Below are positions 25,251-32,660 of a DNA stretch of 64,000 nt, in pieces (position 1 is the stretch's first letter; every line of letters begins with the position of its first letter). This stretch comes from Clostridia bacterium (GTDB lineage Bacteria > Bacillota > Clostridia > Oscillospirales > Acutalibacteraceae), in the NCBI GenBank assembly GCA_017513525.1, contig JAFXFC010000005.1, positions 54,352-118,351 of the forward strand, given 5' to 3'. Both the position numbers and the translations under genes were made by a program. Under the pieces are notes generated by a model, which ran no database searches, had not been told where the DNA came from, and was given only the letters and a program-made list of their open reading frames with translations.

Positions 25251-25559
25251 ATCATAATTTATCGACTTGTCGATAAATTATGATAGTGAAGTTTCGCACA
25301 AAGATGCGAAGTGAAGTTTTCACAAAAGTGAAAGTGAAGTATTTGCTTCGCAAAAGTGAAGTTTTTGCCTGCGACAAAAGTAAAGGAAGGCTAACGCCTT
25401 GTTCCGCTTCGCTCTATATGATTCAAGGGCGAAGCCCTTCCGATACGTTTGCAAAGCAAACACTTCACATCCCGTAAGGGATGCTTCACATTGCGTAGCA
25501 ATACTTCACACACAGAATGTGTGCTTCACTATCATAATTTGTCCCCGACAAATTATGAT
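25251..25559. repeat. Large multi-hairpin palindromic element, GTGAAGT linker, copy 1
   Basis: Ends are the hairpins ATCATAATTTATCGAC / GTCGATAAATTATGAT (25251-25284) and ATCATAATTTGTC / GACAAATTATGAT (25531-25559). Linker GTGAAGT occurs four times on the left (25286, 25311, 25334, 25356), and its reverse complement form (A/G)CTTCAC four times on the right (25462, 25483, 25503, 25523). Each interval holds a perfect small hairpin, such as TTCGCA/TGCGAA, TTTGC/GCAAA, GTTTGC/GCAAAC, TCCC/GGGA and ATTGC/GCAAT. Core A lies in the middle (25385-25417). It is nearly the same as the element at 58310-58614. There is no ORF. Confidence 0.92.
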
Positions 25560-25570
25560 AAATAAAAAAG

Positions 25571-25592
25571 CGGTTCGGATTTTTCCGAACCG
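25571..25592 (-). terminator. Terminator of the 3D-domain protein gene
   Basis: Perfect 9-bp stem CGGTTCGGA / TCCGAACCG with a T4 loop; on the minus strand T6 follows (as A6 at 25565-25570). Confidence 0.9.
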
Positions 25593-25598
25593 TATTTT

Positions 25599-26615
25599 TT
25601 ATTTGTATGATGTGGGTAGGATGTAAATTCTTACACCTCTGAAGCCCCATGTATAGCAGTCTGAATATGTGTTCATAAACAGATCCACTGTAGCTCCGTT
25701 TTTCCAATAGATAAATCCGCCTGTATCCTCGGCTCTTGCAAAACCGTAAACATATTTTCCGTCCAGGGAAACTATCCACATTTCTGTGCCGTAGGGGATT
25801 TCTCTGGGGTCAACTGCTACAACACCGGGACGGGTGGCAGAACCTGTTGATGTTTTGTTTCCGTCATAATATGCGGTAGCCTTACCGTCGATATAATAGA
25901 GATAGTTTTCGGGAACTCCGTTTTCATCAAATGTGAGTGACGGAGGGGGCTGCAGCTGAGAGATCACCTGTCCCGGTACACAGCTGGTATAAAGTCCTGT
26001 ACTCGGAATATTTGAGGGGCCTCTCTGATACCTATAAGTGTCAAGATAAAGATTTCTGTTTGAGCTTGCAACTACCTGACCGCTTGCTTCCCAGAGCTCT
26101 CTTTCTCTGTCTGCTCTTTCTATTTCATCAAGCTTCTTTGCAGCATCCTCTTCAGAGAGGGATGAAATATGAGAAGTGAAGTCATAAGACTTTTCTTTTT
26201 CACTGTCCTTTTTCTTCTGAATAAGGTGGGTTGCAAGTGAAGGACTGTAATTTACCTCAGGGATACCTTCAGTTATTCTTACAGGCTCCTCAGGCACTTC
26301 TTCTGTTTTTGTTACTACTTTTTCATTCTCTTCAATTACGGGATTTGTAGCTGTGATATTTAACAGTCCCGATATTGAAGCATTCAGTTCTGCAGTGTAG
26401 TTCCCAAGCTGTTCTGCCTGTTCTTCCACGGTGGAAGCATATACCTGATTAAAGTTTGGGGGAACATCACTTATAACTGCTGAGAGTGCAAGACCGGCAA
26501 CAACCATTAAAGCCGCAGGGGCTGCGTGGTAAGATGTGATGCCGTGTGACTTAAAGGAGAATTTCTTCTTTTCTCCGGAAGCCTTTTGCTCGCTTCTCTT
26601 ACTGTGAATATTCAT
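25599..26615 (-). CDS. Exported 3D-domain (MltA-like) protein
   Basis: The N-terminus is basic, followed by one transmembrane or signal-anchor helix (about residues 27-46), then a coiled, charged region (about 95-190). The C-terminal 3D domain is a double-psi beta-barrel with the three aspartates in AVDPREIPYGTEMWI, RAEDTGG and TVDLFM, as in lytic transglycosylase MltA-like and Rpf-related proteins. It probably cuts or binds peptidoglycan outside the membrane. I start at the ATG at 26613-26615, seven bases after GGAG; the next ATG upstream is too close to that site. A consensus promoter precedes it. The length is 338. Confidence 0.85.
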   Translation of the reverse strand: MNIHSKRSEQKASGEKKKFSFKSHGITSYHAAPAALMVVAGLALSAVISDVPPNFNQVYASTVEEQAEQLGNYTAELNASISGLLNITATNPVIEENEKVVTKTEEVPEEPVRITEGIPEVNYSPSLATHLIQKKKDSEKEKSYDFTSHISSLSEEDAAKKLDEIERADRERELWEASGQVVASSNRNLYLDTYRYQRGPSNIPSTGLYTSCVPGQVISQLQPPPSLTFDENGVPENYLYYIDGKATAYYDGNKTSTGSATRPGVVAVDPREIPYGTEMWIVSLDGKYVYGFARAEDTGGFIYWKNGATVDLFMNTYSDCYTWGFRGVRIYILPTSYK

Positions 26616-26699
26616 AATCATACTCCTATTCCTTAATAATATTGAGCTGATTTGTAATGATTTCTTGCTCAATACACTTTGGGGGTTAAGGCTTTGCAC

Positions 26700-26728
26700 A
26701 TTATATTCAAAGATTTTTCAAATGTCAA
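26700..26728 (-). promoter_or_regulatory. Promoter of the 3D-domain protein gene
   Basis: On the minus strand TTGACA (26728-26723) and TATAAT (26705-26700), both perfect consensus, with a 17-base spacer. Confidence 0.88.
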
Positions 26729-27018
26729 ATCAAAAACTTTTTTGATTTTGTATACTTTGCACAAAGAATATAAGCTCAAAAAATCACCGGACACCTAAAT
26801 ATAGGGATTTTTGCTTTTTATTTCGATTTCAGAATTATCTATTCTGCCGTTTTTTGTGAAAATCTTACAAAAATTACAACTGCACTTTTAATGGTTACAA
26901 ATTGTAATCATTTTACTGTAAGTTTTGTCTAAATATGTCAATATTCTTTTAAGCACTTTTACCATAAATCATGGACAAAGCTTCTTGATGAATATATATT
27001 CAGGGAAGACAGAAAAAA
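26729..27018. other. Non-coding AT-rich spacer
   Basis: There is no ORF with a ribosome binding site here. Minor dyads are visible (CCTA-aata-TAGG near 26800 and TGAATATATATTCA near 26987), but neither has a T-run or a neighbour that would give it a role. I see no riboswitch I can name. Confidence 0.5.
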
Positions 27019-27057
27019 TTCCGCTTTGTAAGAAAAGCAATTTCTTATAAAGCGGAA
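27019..27057 (-). terminator. Terminator of the amino-acid ABC operon
   Basis: TTCCGCTTT and AAAGCGGAA arms, extended by AAGAAA/TTTCTT, with a T6 run on the minus strand (27013-27018). Confidence 0.9.
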
Positions 27058-27062
27058 AGTCT

Positions 27063-27845
27063 TTATTCAAATGATTTTGAGAGGAATGCCGAGGTTTTCG
27101 GCGAACTGGGATTATCGAAAACCTCTTCGGGTGTTCCCTCTTCTTCTATAACACCGTCAGCCATAAAAATGACCTTATCGGAAACATTTCTTGCGAATTC
27201 CATTTCATGGGTGACTACCACCATGGTCCTGCCCATGGTTTTAAGGGATTTAATGACCTTAAGAACCTCTATTGTAAGCTCGGGGTCAAGAGCAGAGGTG
27301 GGTTCATCAAAGAAAAGTATCTTGGGCTCGAGTGCCAATGCACGGGCAATTGCAACTCTTTGCTGCTGACCGCCCGAAAGCTGCCAGGGATAGGAGTCTA
27401 TTTTATCACTAAGTCCCATATCGCAAAGTATTTTGTGAGCTTTTTCATTGATTTCTTTTAATATCTGTTTCTTATTCGCTTTGTAGTCTTCCCTTTCCTT
27501 GGCTTTAAGCTTCACGGCAAGAGTCACATTATCAAATACATTATACTGAGGAAAAAGATTGAACTGCTGAAAAACCAGACCTATTTTAAGCTGCTTTTCT
27601 CTTGTTTCCTTGGCTTTGTGCTTCGAGTGGTCTTCTCCGTCAAAAATCACATCGACGTCAACTAAAATTTTACCGCTGTCAGCCGTTTCAAGGAAATTGA
27701 TACAGCGAAGAAGTGTTGTTTTACCGCTGCCTGAAGAGCCGATAATGGACATTACCTGCCCTTCATCAAGGGACAGGGATATTCCTTTAAGAACTTCATT
27801 TTTTCCGAAGCTCTTTTTGAGCTCATTAACTTCAAGTATTGCCAA
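27063..27845 (-). CDS. glnQ: Polar amino-acid ABC transporter ATPase (GlnQ type)
   Basis: Walker A GSSGSGKT is at residues 36-43, the Q-loop in FQQFNLFP, the signature LSGGQQQR at about 156-163, Walker B ILFFDEP and the H-loop VVTHE. A short insertion with a His/Lys-rich stretch ([17 protein letters not shown], about 68-84) before the Q-loop is seen in clostridial members. It powers uptake of a polar amino acid with the permease and binding protein encoded upstream. The gene is 13 bases after the permease. The exact substrate cannot be read from the ATPase. Confidence 0.92.
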   Translation of the reverse strand: MAILEVNELKKSFGKNEVLKGISLSLDEGQVMSIIGSSGSGKTTLLRCINFLETADSGKILVDVDVIFDGEDHSKHKAKETREKQLKIGLVFQQFNLFPQYNVFDNVTLAVKLKAKEREDYKANKKQILKEINEKAHKILCDMGLSDKIDSYPWQLSGGQQQRVAIARALALEPKILFFDEPTSALDPELTIEVLKVIKSLKTMGRTMVVVTHEMEFARNVSDKVIFMADGVIEEEGTPEEVFDNPSSPKTSAFLSKSFE

Positions 27846-27858
27846 TATTTCCCCCTCC

Positions 27859-28554
27859 TTACGCTTTGAAATAATCCATTTTCTTTTCTAATTTTGCAAA
27901 AATTATCGTAAGTAAACCGTTGAAAATGAGATAGAATGCACCTGCATATATAAGCGGCCACAAAAGTCCGCCGTTTTTGATAAATTTCTGTGCGTTCCAT
28001 ATAATTTCATATACAGCTATGGTTCTTGCAAGAGAGGTATCCTTTACGAGTGTGATTATTTCATTACCCATGGGAGGAACGATTCTCTTTACCACCTGAA
28101 GAAGCACAACTCTGAAGAAAGCCTGACTTTTGGTCATGCCGAGCACCTGACAAGCCTCAAGCTGACCTTTCGGTATGCTTTCAATACCGCCGCGGTATAT
28201 TTCAGAGAAATAACAGGCGTAGTTAATAACAAAAGCAAGAAGAACCGAGGGAAAACGGTCAAGTCCTTTCATACCTGCAAGCCAGTTAAAAATAGGGTTA
28301 TCTATGCCAAGCTCCCCGAACCAACCGCCGATAAGCTCAGGACCGTAAAAAACAACAATGAGCTGGAGCATAAGAGGAGTACCTCTTATAATCCAAACTA
28401 CGGTTTTTGACAGCCATTTAAGCGGCATGAACTTGCTCATAGAACCGAAGGCTATTATAAGCCCCAAGGGTATTGCAAAAAGCAAGGTCAGTGCAAATAA
28501 TTCAAGTGTCGTCATAAAGCCTTCAAGAAGGCTCAGTGTTACAGTCCAAAACAT
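27859..28554 (-). CDS. Polar amino-acid ABC transporter permease (HisM/GlnP type)
   Basis: A 231-residue membrane protein with five helices. The EAA loop contains [21 protein letters not shown] (given in part), and the N-terminus [13 protein letters not shown] is typical of the His/Glu/Gln/Arg permease family (TIGR01726). A C-terminal insert ([20 protein letters not shown], cited in part) is family-typical. It forms a homodimer with two GlnQ subunits. The gene is separated from the binding-protein gene by a hairpin terminator that would lower its expression relative to that protein. Confidence 0.92.
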   Translation of the reverse strand: MFWTVTLSLLEGFMTTLELFALTLLFAIPLGLIIAFGSMSKFMPLKWLSKTVVWIIRGTPLMLQLIVVFYGPELIGGWFGELGIDNPIFNWLAGMKGLDRFPSVLLAFVINYACYFSEIYRGGIESIPKGQLEACQVLGMTKSQAFFRVVLLQVVKRIVPPMGNEIITLVKDTSLARTIAVYEIIWNAQKFIKNGGLLWPLIYAGAFYLIFNGLLTIIFAKLEKKMDYFKA

Positions 28555-28580
28555 AAATTATCACCTAAAGTATCAAAAAA

Positions 28581-28607
28581 GCAGAAGACCCGCACGGAGT
28601 CTTCTGC
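28581..28607 (-). terminator. Intercistronic terminator/attenuator in the amino-acid ABC operon
   Basis: On the minus strand GCAGAAGACTCC and GGGTCTTCTGC pair around GTGC, followed by T6. It stands between the binding-protein gene and the permease gene, so partial termination would make the binding protein more abundant. Confidence 0.85.
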
Positions 28608-28624
28608 CCCTGAATTCCGATTAA

Positions 28625-29467
28625 TTATTTAACAAGTGTAAGCTCATACTTTGCTGCGAGAGCATCAAGAGTGCCGTCTGCAAGAAGCTTATCTGTGATC
28701 TCATTGATCTTTGTGCAAAGGTCTGAACCCTTACGGCAACCGATACCGTATTCTTCTTCATTAAGAGAAAGAACCTTTGTAAGGTTTTCGTATGTTGCAC
28801 CTTCTGCAGTAAGAGCATCAGCCATTGTAAGGTCGATAATGCAAGCATCAGCCTTGCCTGTGTGAACCTCAAGAATAGCATCGGACTGATATGTAAGCTC
28901 TGTAAAATTGAAGCCGTTTTCTTCAGCAACACCCTTACCTGCAGATTCAACTTCTACTGCAAAGGAAAGATCCTTAAGGCTTTCAACTGTTGTGTAATCT
29001 TGGGCCTTATCCTTCGGCATAACAACAACCTGTGCATTCTTTACATAAGGATCTGTGATATCCATTGACTTCTTAAGAGCATCTGTAATGGTCATACCGT
29101 TCCATACACAGTCGATCTTCTTGGATTCAACTTCAAATTCCTTGTTATCCCATTCAATTTCAATGAACTCAACTTCTACACCGAGCTCTTTAGCAACAGC
29201 TCTTGCATATTCAGCATCAAAGCCTGTCCATTCACCGTTTTCATCAAGATAGTCCATGGGCTTGTATTCAGTAACACCAACAACGAGCTTACCCTTGTTC
29301 TGAATATAAGCAAGGTCGCTTTCGCCTACTGTTGTTTCTTCACTTGCTGCAGTTGTGTCATCTGCCGGTGCAGTTGTTTCTTCGCCTGTTGAGCCGCAGG
29401 AAGCGAGCATAAATACACAGCCGAGAGCTAAAAGAGCTGCAAGAATAACTGATAATGTCTTTTTCAT
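28625..29467 (-). CDS. Polar amino-acid ABC transporter substrate-binding lipoprotein
   Basis: A lipoprotein signal peptide (residues 1-22) ends in lipobox ASC, followed by a Thr/Glu-rich linker (about 23-48). The SBP_bac_3 domain has the opening KGKLVVGVTEYKPMDYLDENG and GFDAEYARAVAKELG (about 57-93). It is anchored outside the membrane and hands an amino acid to the permease. The ATG at 29465-29467 lies eight bases after GAGGT; a start six codons upstream lacks a site. The length is 280. Glutamine, glutamate, cystine or arginine are all possible ligands. Confidence 0.92.
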   Translation of the reverse strand: MKKTLSVILAALLALGCVFMLASCGSTGEETTAPADDTTAASEETTVGESDLAYIQNKGKLVVGVTEYKPMDYLDENGEWTGFDAEYARAVAKELGVEVEFIEIEWDNKEFEVESKKIDCVWNGMTITDALKKSMDITDPYVKNAQVVVMPKDKAQDYTTVESLKDLSFAVEVESAGKGVAEENGFNFTELTYQSDAILEVHTGKADACIIDLTMADALTAEGATYENLTKVLSLNEEEYGIGCRKGSDLCTKINEITDKLLADGTLDALAAKYELTLVK

Positions 29468-29525
29468 TGTGTTTACCTCTTTCAATTTAACTTTTTAGCA
29501 CTTTACCTTAATAAAGCATAGGCAT

Positions 29526-29554
29526 ATAATAACAGACAATTCACTGCTTGTCAA
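29526..29554 (-). promoter_or_regulatory. Promoter of the amino-acid ABC operon
   Basis: On the minus strand TTGACA (29554-29549) and TATTAT (29531-29526) with a 17-base spacer. Directly beyond it (29566-29582) a single half of the GAGGTCGGA... element end remains, followed by the end of bioY. Confidence 0.85.
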
Positions 29555-29589
29555 GGACTTTTTTTTGAGGTCGGAAGTCGGAAAAAAAC

Positions 29590-30129
29590 TTATTTTTTTA
29601 TTTTTCTGATTCTGCCTATAACAAGCAAAGCAAGGAATAATTTTACCGCATCGGGAATGATAAAGGGCACTACCGTTACAAGGGACGATGATAAAACTCC
29701 CTGAAAAGAAAGGTAACCGAAATTAAAATAAGAATACCACAAAGCACCCGTTATATAATGTAATAATATATATAATATATATCCTGTTATAATAAGACTT
29801 TTTTTGTCGGCTGCCGTTTTTTCAAATATATAAAAAACAGGTACACCTAAAAGAAAACCCCATATAAACCCTGCCGTGGGACCTGTGAGAGCACCCAAAC
29901 CGCCTGTAAATCCCGAAAAGACGGGAAGACCCAACGCACCGAGAAAAACATAGACTGCGAGCATTATAAAGGTGTTTTTACTTCCGAGAAGCCCTAAAGC
30001 CACCATAACAACAAATGTCTGCATTGTAGCAGGAACGGCGGACGGGAAATGAATCCATGCACCGACACACATTAAAGTGGCAAACAGAGATATAAAAATC
30101 ATATTCTGTAAACCTTTCTGTCTTTTCAT
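29590..30129 (-). CDS. bioY: Biotin transporter BioY (ECF S component)
   Basis: A 179-residue protein with six hydrophobic segments. BioY signatures include VPATMQTFVVMVALGLLG (about residues 24-41), FLGALGLPVFSGFTGGLGALTGPTAGFIWGF (quoted by its parts LGALGLPVF and GPTAGF, about 52-83) and the C-terminal PFIIPDAVKLFLALLV. It binds biotin in the membrane and uses a shared ECF module (not in this window) for energy. The start at 30127-30129 is preceded by AGGGG. I see no BirA operator upstream. Confidence 0.92.
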   Translation of the reverse strand: MKRQKGLQNMIFISLFATLMCVGAWIHFPSAVPATMQTFVVMVALGLLGSKNTFIMLAVYVFLGALGLPVFSGFTGGLGALTGPTAGFIWGFLLGVPVFYIFEKTAADKKSLIITGYILYILLHYITGALWYSYFNFGYLSFQGVLSSSLVTVVPFIIPDAVKLFLALLVIGRIRKIKK

Positions 30130-30253
30130 CCCTGTTCCCCTTTCATCAGATTTTATTAATGATAGCACAAAAAAACCGGCAAAACAAGTTGTTGACTAAT
30201 AACAGCTAAAATAATATAATTATGAAGATAATGAAGAAAACTGAGGTTAAATT

Positions 30254-31042
30254 ATGATTCTTTCAAACTTTCATACACACACCACCTACTGTGACGGCAA
30301 GCACTCCCCCGAAGAAATGGTGCTCTCAGCCATAGAAAACAAAATGCACGCAATCGGCTTTTCGACACATTCATATACTTCAATTGACCTTTCTTACTGC
30401 ATAAGAAAAGAAAAAATAGAAGAGTATCAGAGAGAAATAAATGCTCTGAAAGAGAAGTATAAGGATAAAATAAATATATATTGCGGAAGTGAACTTGATG
30501 TTTTTTCCGATATGGACCGTGACGGCTTCGATTATTTCCTCGGAGCAGTACATTATATAGAAAAAGACGGTCATTATCTCACCGTTGACGGCAGCGGTAA
30601 GGAGCAGACCGAGGATGCACAAAAATACTTCGGCGGAGATATGCTTTCATACTGTGAAGCATACTATGAAACAGTCAAAAAAATAGCCGACATGAAAGAG
30701 GTCGGCTTTATCGCTCATTTTGACCTTGTGACAAAATTCAATGAAAACTACGAGCTTTTCGATGAAAAGGATCCCCGTTACATAAAAGCATGGCAGGACG
30801 CAGCACTTCATCTTATTAAAATGGGAATTCCCTTTGAAATCAACACGGGAGCTATTTCAAGAGGAGCAAGACAAACTCCCTACCCCAGAAGAGAAATCGC
30901 AGATTTCATTGTAAAAAACGGCGGTAAATTCATAATGACCTCCGACTGTCACCATAAGGACTGGTTACTTTGTGCCTTCAATGAAGCCGATAAAATCTAC
31001 GAGGGCATTGAAATTCTCGATTTTGAAGATTTTATAAAATAA
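30254..31042 (+). CDS. PHP-domain phosphatase, histidinol-phosphatase (HisK/HisJ) like
   Basis: A polymerase-and-histidinol-phosphatase fold metalloenzyme. The first metal motif HTHTTYCDGK is at residues 7-16, with further histidines in GFSTHS, GAVHYIE and GFIAHFD, and the C-terminal SDCHHKD. The length of 262 and the layout match HisJ-type histidinol-phosphatases. No other his genes are nearby, so a role in histidine synthesis is plausible but a general phosphoester hydrolase is possible. RBS GAGGTTAA precedes the start. The terminator at 31051-31088 follows directly. Confidence 0.82.
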   Translation: MILSNFHTHTTYCDGKHSPEEMVLSAIENKMHAIGFSTHSYTSIDLSYCIRKEKIEEYQREINALKEKYKDKINIYCGSELDVFSDMDRDGFDYFLGAVHYIEKDGHYLTVDGSGKEQTEDAQKYFGGDMLSYCEAYYETVKKIADMKEVGFIAHFDLVTKFNENYELFDEKDPRYIKAWQDAALHLIKMGIPFEINTGAISRGARQTPYPRREIADFIVKNGGKFIMTSDCHHKDWLLCAFNEADKIYEGIEILDFEDFIK

Positions 31043-31050
31043 TAAAAAAA

Positions 31051-31088
31051 ACGGGTACAAACTACTTTTTTCGTAGTATCGTGCCCGT
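31051..31088 (+). terminator. Terminator after the PHP gene
   Basis: ACGGGTAC and GTGCCCGT (one G-T pair) flank an inner ACTAC/GTAGT stem; ATTTTATTT follows. Confidence 0.85.
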
Positions 31089-31158
31089 ATTTTATTTGAA
31101 TGTTTGCTATTTTGCTAAAGATATGATATAATTATATTATATGAAATGAGGTGAGACT

Positions 31159-32211
31159 GTGAACGATATATTCGAAGAATATTTGCGTGAAAAGGAACCG
31201 CAAAAGAAAGAAAAGGGTTATGCCTGGCATACGGCAATCGGTCTTCAGGCGGTTGACGGCTTAAACACAAGTGAATACTTGATTGAGACCGCGAAAAAAA
31301 ATATTGACGGTGATATTACCTTTGAAGAAGCAAATAATTTAATTCACAGTTATTATAAAGAAAACATTACTCATTCAAGTAGTGACAGAACCGAAGAAGC
31401 CGATAAGGTATCCGTTCGTATAGCTCAGTTGTTATCTGAAAAATCTTTTGTTTTTTCTCCTGCACAATATATATCTATTCACTCGCAGTTATTTCAGGGG
31501 ATCTATAAACATGCCGGAAAAATCAGAGATTATAATATAACAAAAAATGAATGGGTGCTTGACGGTGATACCGTTATGTACGGCGGTGCATTGGATTTAA
31601 GAGTAACCTTAGACTATGATTTTTCAGTTGAAAAAGAGTTTTCTTATAAAAATCTTTCAATGGATGAGATCATAAGGCATTTAGCTATATTTGTTTCCCG
31701 ACTTTGGCAAATTCACATTTTTTCCGAGGGCAACACAAGAGCCACTGCAGTTTTCTTTATTAAATATCTTCGCACTTTGGGCTTTGATGTAACTAATGAT
31801 ATTTTTGCAGAAAACGCATGGTACTTCAGAAACGCACTTGTCCGTGCAAACTATACAAATCTGAAAAAAGGCGTTCATGAAACAACTGAGTATTTGGAAC
31901 TTTTTTTAAGAAATCTTTTACTCGGCGAAAATAATCCTCTTAAAAACCGTGATTTGCACATCAGCGGCTCGCTATCTTCTCCAAAGTGCAACAACGAATC
32001 CCAAAATTGCACTTTGGATTGCACTTTGGATGAAGCAACTGTCTTGAATTTATTAAAATCCGACGGTAAAATAACACAAAAGAAAATTTCAGAAAAGATA
32101 AAAAAATCTGAAAGGACAGTTAAAACAATTACTGCTTCTCTTGAAAAAAAAGGGCTTATTACAAGAATCAACGGCAAACGCTTTGGGTATTGGCAAGTAA
32201 ATATAGAATAA
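31159..32211 (+). CDS. Fic-family protein with C-terminal winged helix
   Basis: The Fic fold has the motif HIFSEGNTR at residues 186-194, a variant of HxFx(D/E)GNGR with Thr in place of the usual second Gly. These enzymes usually transfer AMP (or another nucleotide) to a hydroxyl of a target protein. The N-terminal half carries RTEEADKVSVRIAQLL (about 77-92) and NITKNEWVLDGDTVMYG (about 126-142), typical of a clostridial Fic group. The C-terminal 60 residues form a winged helix (ITQKKISEKIKKSERTVKTI). I see no clear separate antitoxin gene. The start is GTG with AGGTGA five bases before it. The length is 350. The target is unknown. Confidence 0.88.
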   Translation: MNDIFEEYLREKEPQKKEKGYAWHTAIGLQAVDGLNTSEYLIETAKKNIDGDITFEEANNLIHSYYKENITHSSSDRTEEADKVSVRIAQLLSEKSFVFSPAQYISIHSQLFQGIYKHAGKIRDYNITKNEWVLDGDTVMYGGALDLRVTLDYDFSVEKEFSYKNLSMDEIIRHLAIFVSRLWQIHIFSEGNTRATAVFFIKYLRTLGFDVTNDIFAENAWYFRNALVRANYTNLKKGVHETTEYLELFLRNLLLGENNPLKNRDLHISGSLSSPKCNNESQNCTLDCTLDEATVLNLLKSDGKITQKKISEKIKKSERTVKTITASLEKKGLITRINGKRFGYWQVNIE

Positions 32212-32261
32212 AAATTTCATCTCCCCAAAAATGCACAAGTCCGCAAATAAAATAACATTGA

Positions 32262-32289
32262 AAGACTGCCGAGCATAAGCGGCAGTCTT
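32262..32289 (+). terminator. Terminator of the fic gene
   Basis: Perfect stem AAGACTGCCG / CGGCAGTCTT with loop AGCATAAG, followed by a T-run through 32294. Confidence 0.93.
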
Positions 32290-32392
32290 TTTTAGAATAA
32301 AGATCAAACAACAAATTCCTCCCGATTAGTAAGAAATGTTCAGATTTTGCGGCAGTGCGCCGTTATAAAACGGATGCAATGGCGTGAAATAT

Positions 32393-32656
32393 GGGCATTT
32401 ATCACTAATCAGAAGCACCTGCCTTGCGGTTCGGGTAAAAGTAACTAAACAAAGTCTGCACACAGTAATGTAAACGCACGGAAAACGGGGCAGAAATTGC
32501 CGTATTTGTTGTTTTCGACGGTGGCAAGCCGTATACCGGTACTGCGAACCGTCGAAAACAAAGCACAACAGTCCCTCCCGTTGAGAGAAAAATAAAGGAT
32601 AACTGCCACTGAATAAATGGTAGTTATCCTTATTTTGTACCGTGCGTCAAAGACGG
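32393..32656 (+). repeat. Structured non-coding repeat with covarying stem, copy 1
   Basis: Shared blocks with the window's last 300 bases (there in reverse orientation): GGGCATTTATCA at 32393-32404, AAATTGCC..TATTTGTTG before the stem, and GTGCGTCAAAGA near 32643-32654. The central stem TTGTTTTCGACGGT (32509-32522) / ACCGTCGAAAACAA (32548-32561) is perfect over 14 bp around a 25-nt loop (32523-32547). In the other copy three base pairs differ and all remain paired. It could be a structured RNA or a DNA-level element. Bases 32290-32392 show nothing further. Confidence 0.75.
32595..32631 (-). terminator. Terminator hairpin of the GPH transporter gene
   Basis: Perfect 10-bp stem AAGGATAACT / AGTTATCCTT around a 17-base loop; on the minus strand TTATTTTTCT follows. 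Confidence 0.75.
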
Positions 32657-32660
32657 GGAA

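Noticed and set aside
25251..25559. CRISPR-like spacing of the GTGAAGT units
   Set aside because: The repeats are only 7 bases, invert at the centre, and the intervals are self-complementary hairpins rather than unique spacers; no cas genes are near.
30130..30253. BirA operator before bioY
   Set aside because: Only a loose TTGTTGAC...TAACA resemblance is present, without the long dyad of known biotin operators, and it lies nearer the divergent gene.
32326..32568. 80-residue minus-strand ORF in the structured repeat
   Set aside because: It has no ribosome binding site, and the conserved positions follow base pairing rather than codon positions.
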